DNA of 34,240 nucleotides from Gammaproteobacteria bacterium (GTDB taxonomy: Bacteria > Pseudomonadota > Gammaproteobacteria > Pseudomonadales > Pseudohongiellaceae), in contig JAFMKB010000027.1 of assembly GCA_017853205.1 (NCBI GenBank), positions 1-34,240 of the forward strand. The letters are read 5' to 3'. A program made the position numbers and the translations under genes. Of the stretch, positions 34,062 to 34,240 are shown piece by piece. The notes under the pieces are model-generated. The model ran no database searches. It saw only the letters and a list, made by a program, of their open reading frames with translations, and was not told the DNA's origin. Position 1 is the stretch's first letter; each line of letters starts with the position of its first letter.

Positions 34062-34073
34062 GGGGCGTGCCCC
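34062..34073 (-). repeat. G+C-rich hairpin upstream of rpoZ
   Basis: GGGGC and GCCCC flank two bases, 22 bp before the rpoZ start. It may be the end of the preceding transcript or a leader hairpin of rpoZ. The remaining bases to 34240 show no gene I can support. Confidence 0.3.
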
Positions 34074-34240
34074 GAATTTAATCTAACGGGAGTCGCTGGG
34101 ATTATTCACAGCGGGTCAGCGATTTTACGCAATGTTGCGCGAAATTGCAGTCTTTTCAGTCAAATCAGCGAGTTAAATTGCCGTAGCGAGCGATCTACCG
34201 GCTAAACCTCGTCGATTATCAGCCGCTTACTCGCCGCTTA

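Overview
The window looks like chromosomal DNA of a marine-type gammaproteobacterium (inference). The order rpoZ-spoT-ridA-recG, together with ubiA, gcdH, uvrD, purT, yaaA and a HexR-type regulator, is typical of gammaproteobacteria related to Pseudomonas/Cellvibrionales. TRAP transport genes and a copper-monooxygenase/cytochrome fusion fit a marine heterotroph. I cannot name a genus from the sequence alone.

Region 1 (1 to about 4360) is accessory DNA. It is visibly more A+T-rich than the rest, most strongly at 1-1300. It holds the 5' part of a multi-pass membrane protein, a divergent MarR-type regulator with a perfect 20-bp palindrome over its promoter, and a 419-bp non-coding stretch rich in inverted repeats. 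After these come a short tyrosine recombinase with only the catalytic domain, a large serine recombinase driven by a full-consensus sigma70-type promoter inside an inverted repeat, and a small glycine-rich membrane protein. I read this as the recombination module at one end of an integrative element whose other end lies left of the window. It abuts an apparently 5'-truncated host gene just upstream of purT. This is the most novel part of the window.

Region 2 (about 4380-17450) is host-like. It contains purT, a VOC-family protein preceded by a striking 10-bp-period repeat array, a RimJ/L-type acetyltransferase, an exported metallo-beta-lactamase-fold hydrolase, a HexR/RpiR regulator and a FemAB-like protein. 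A class V PLP enzyme stands divergent from a DecR/CyuR-like Lrp regulator, probably a sulfur amino acid unit. Next are a 601-residue exported redoxin/cytochrome c/copper-monooxygenase fusion and a YjgN (DUF898)-M48 peptidase pair.

Region 3 (about 17460-23790) holds a coupled DUF938-yaaA pair, a DUF4265 protein, a small membrane protein and TRAP permease genes (dctQ, dctM). A YciA-type thioesterase follows, and then a convergent gene for a TRAP substrate-binding lipoprotein.

Region 4 (about 23850-34240) holds uvrD and gcdH (divergent), ubiA, a small membrane protein, and the leftward housekeeping cluster rpoZ-spoT-ridA-recG. A strong bidirectional terminator separates the convergent gcdH and ubiA. 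No rRNA, tRNA or CRISPR array was recognised.
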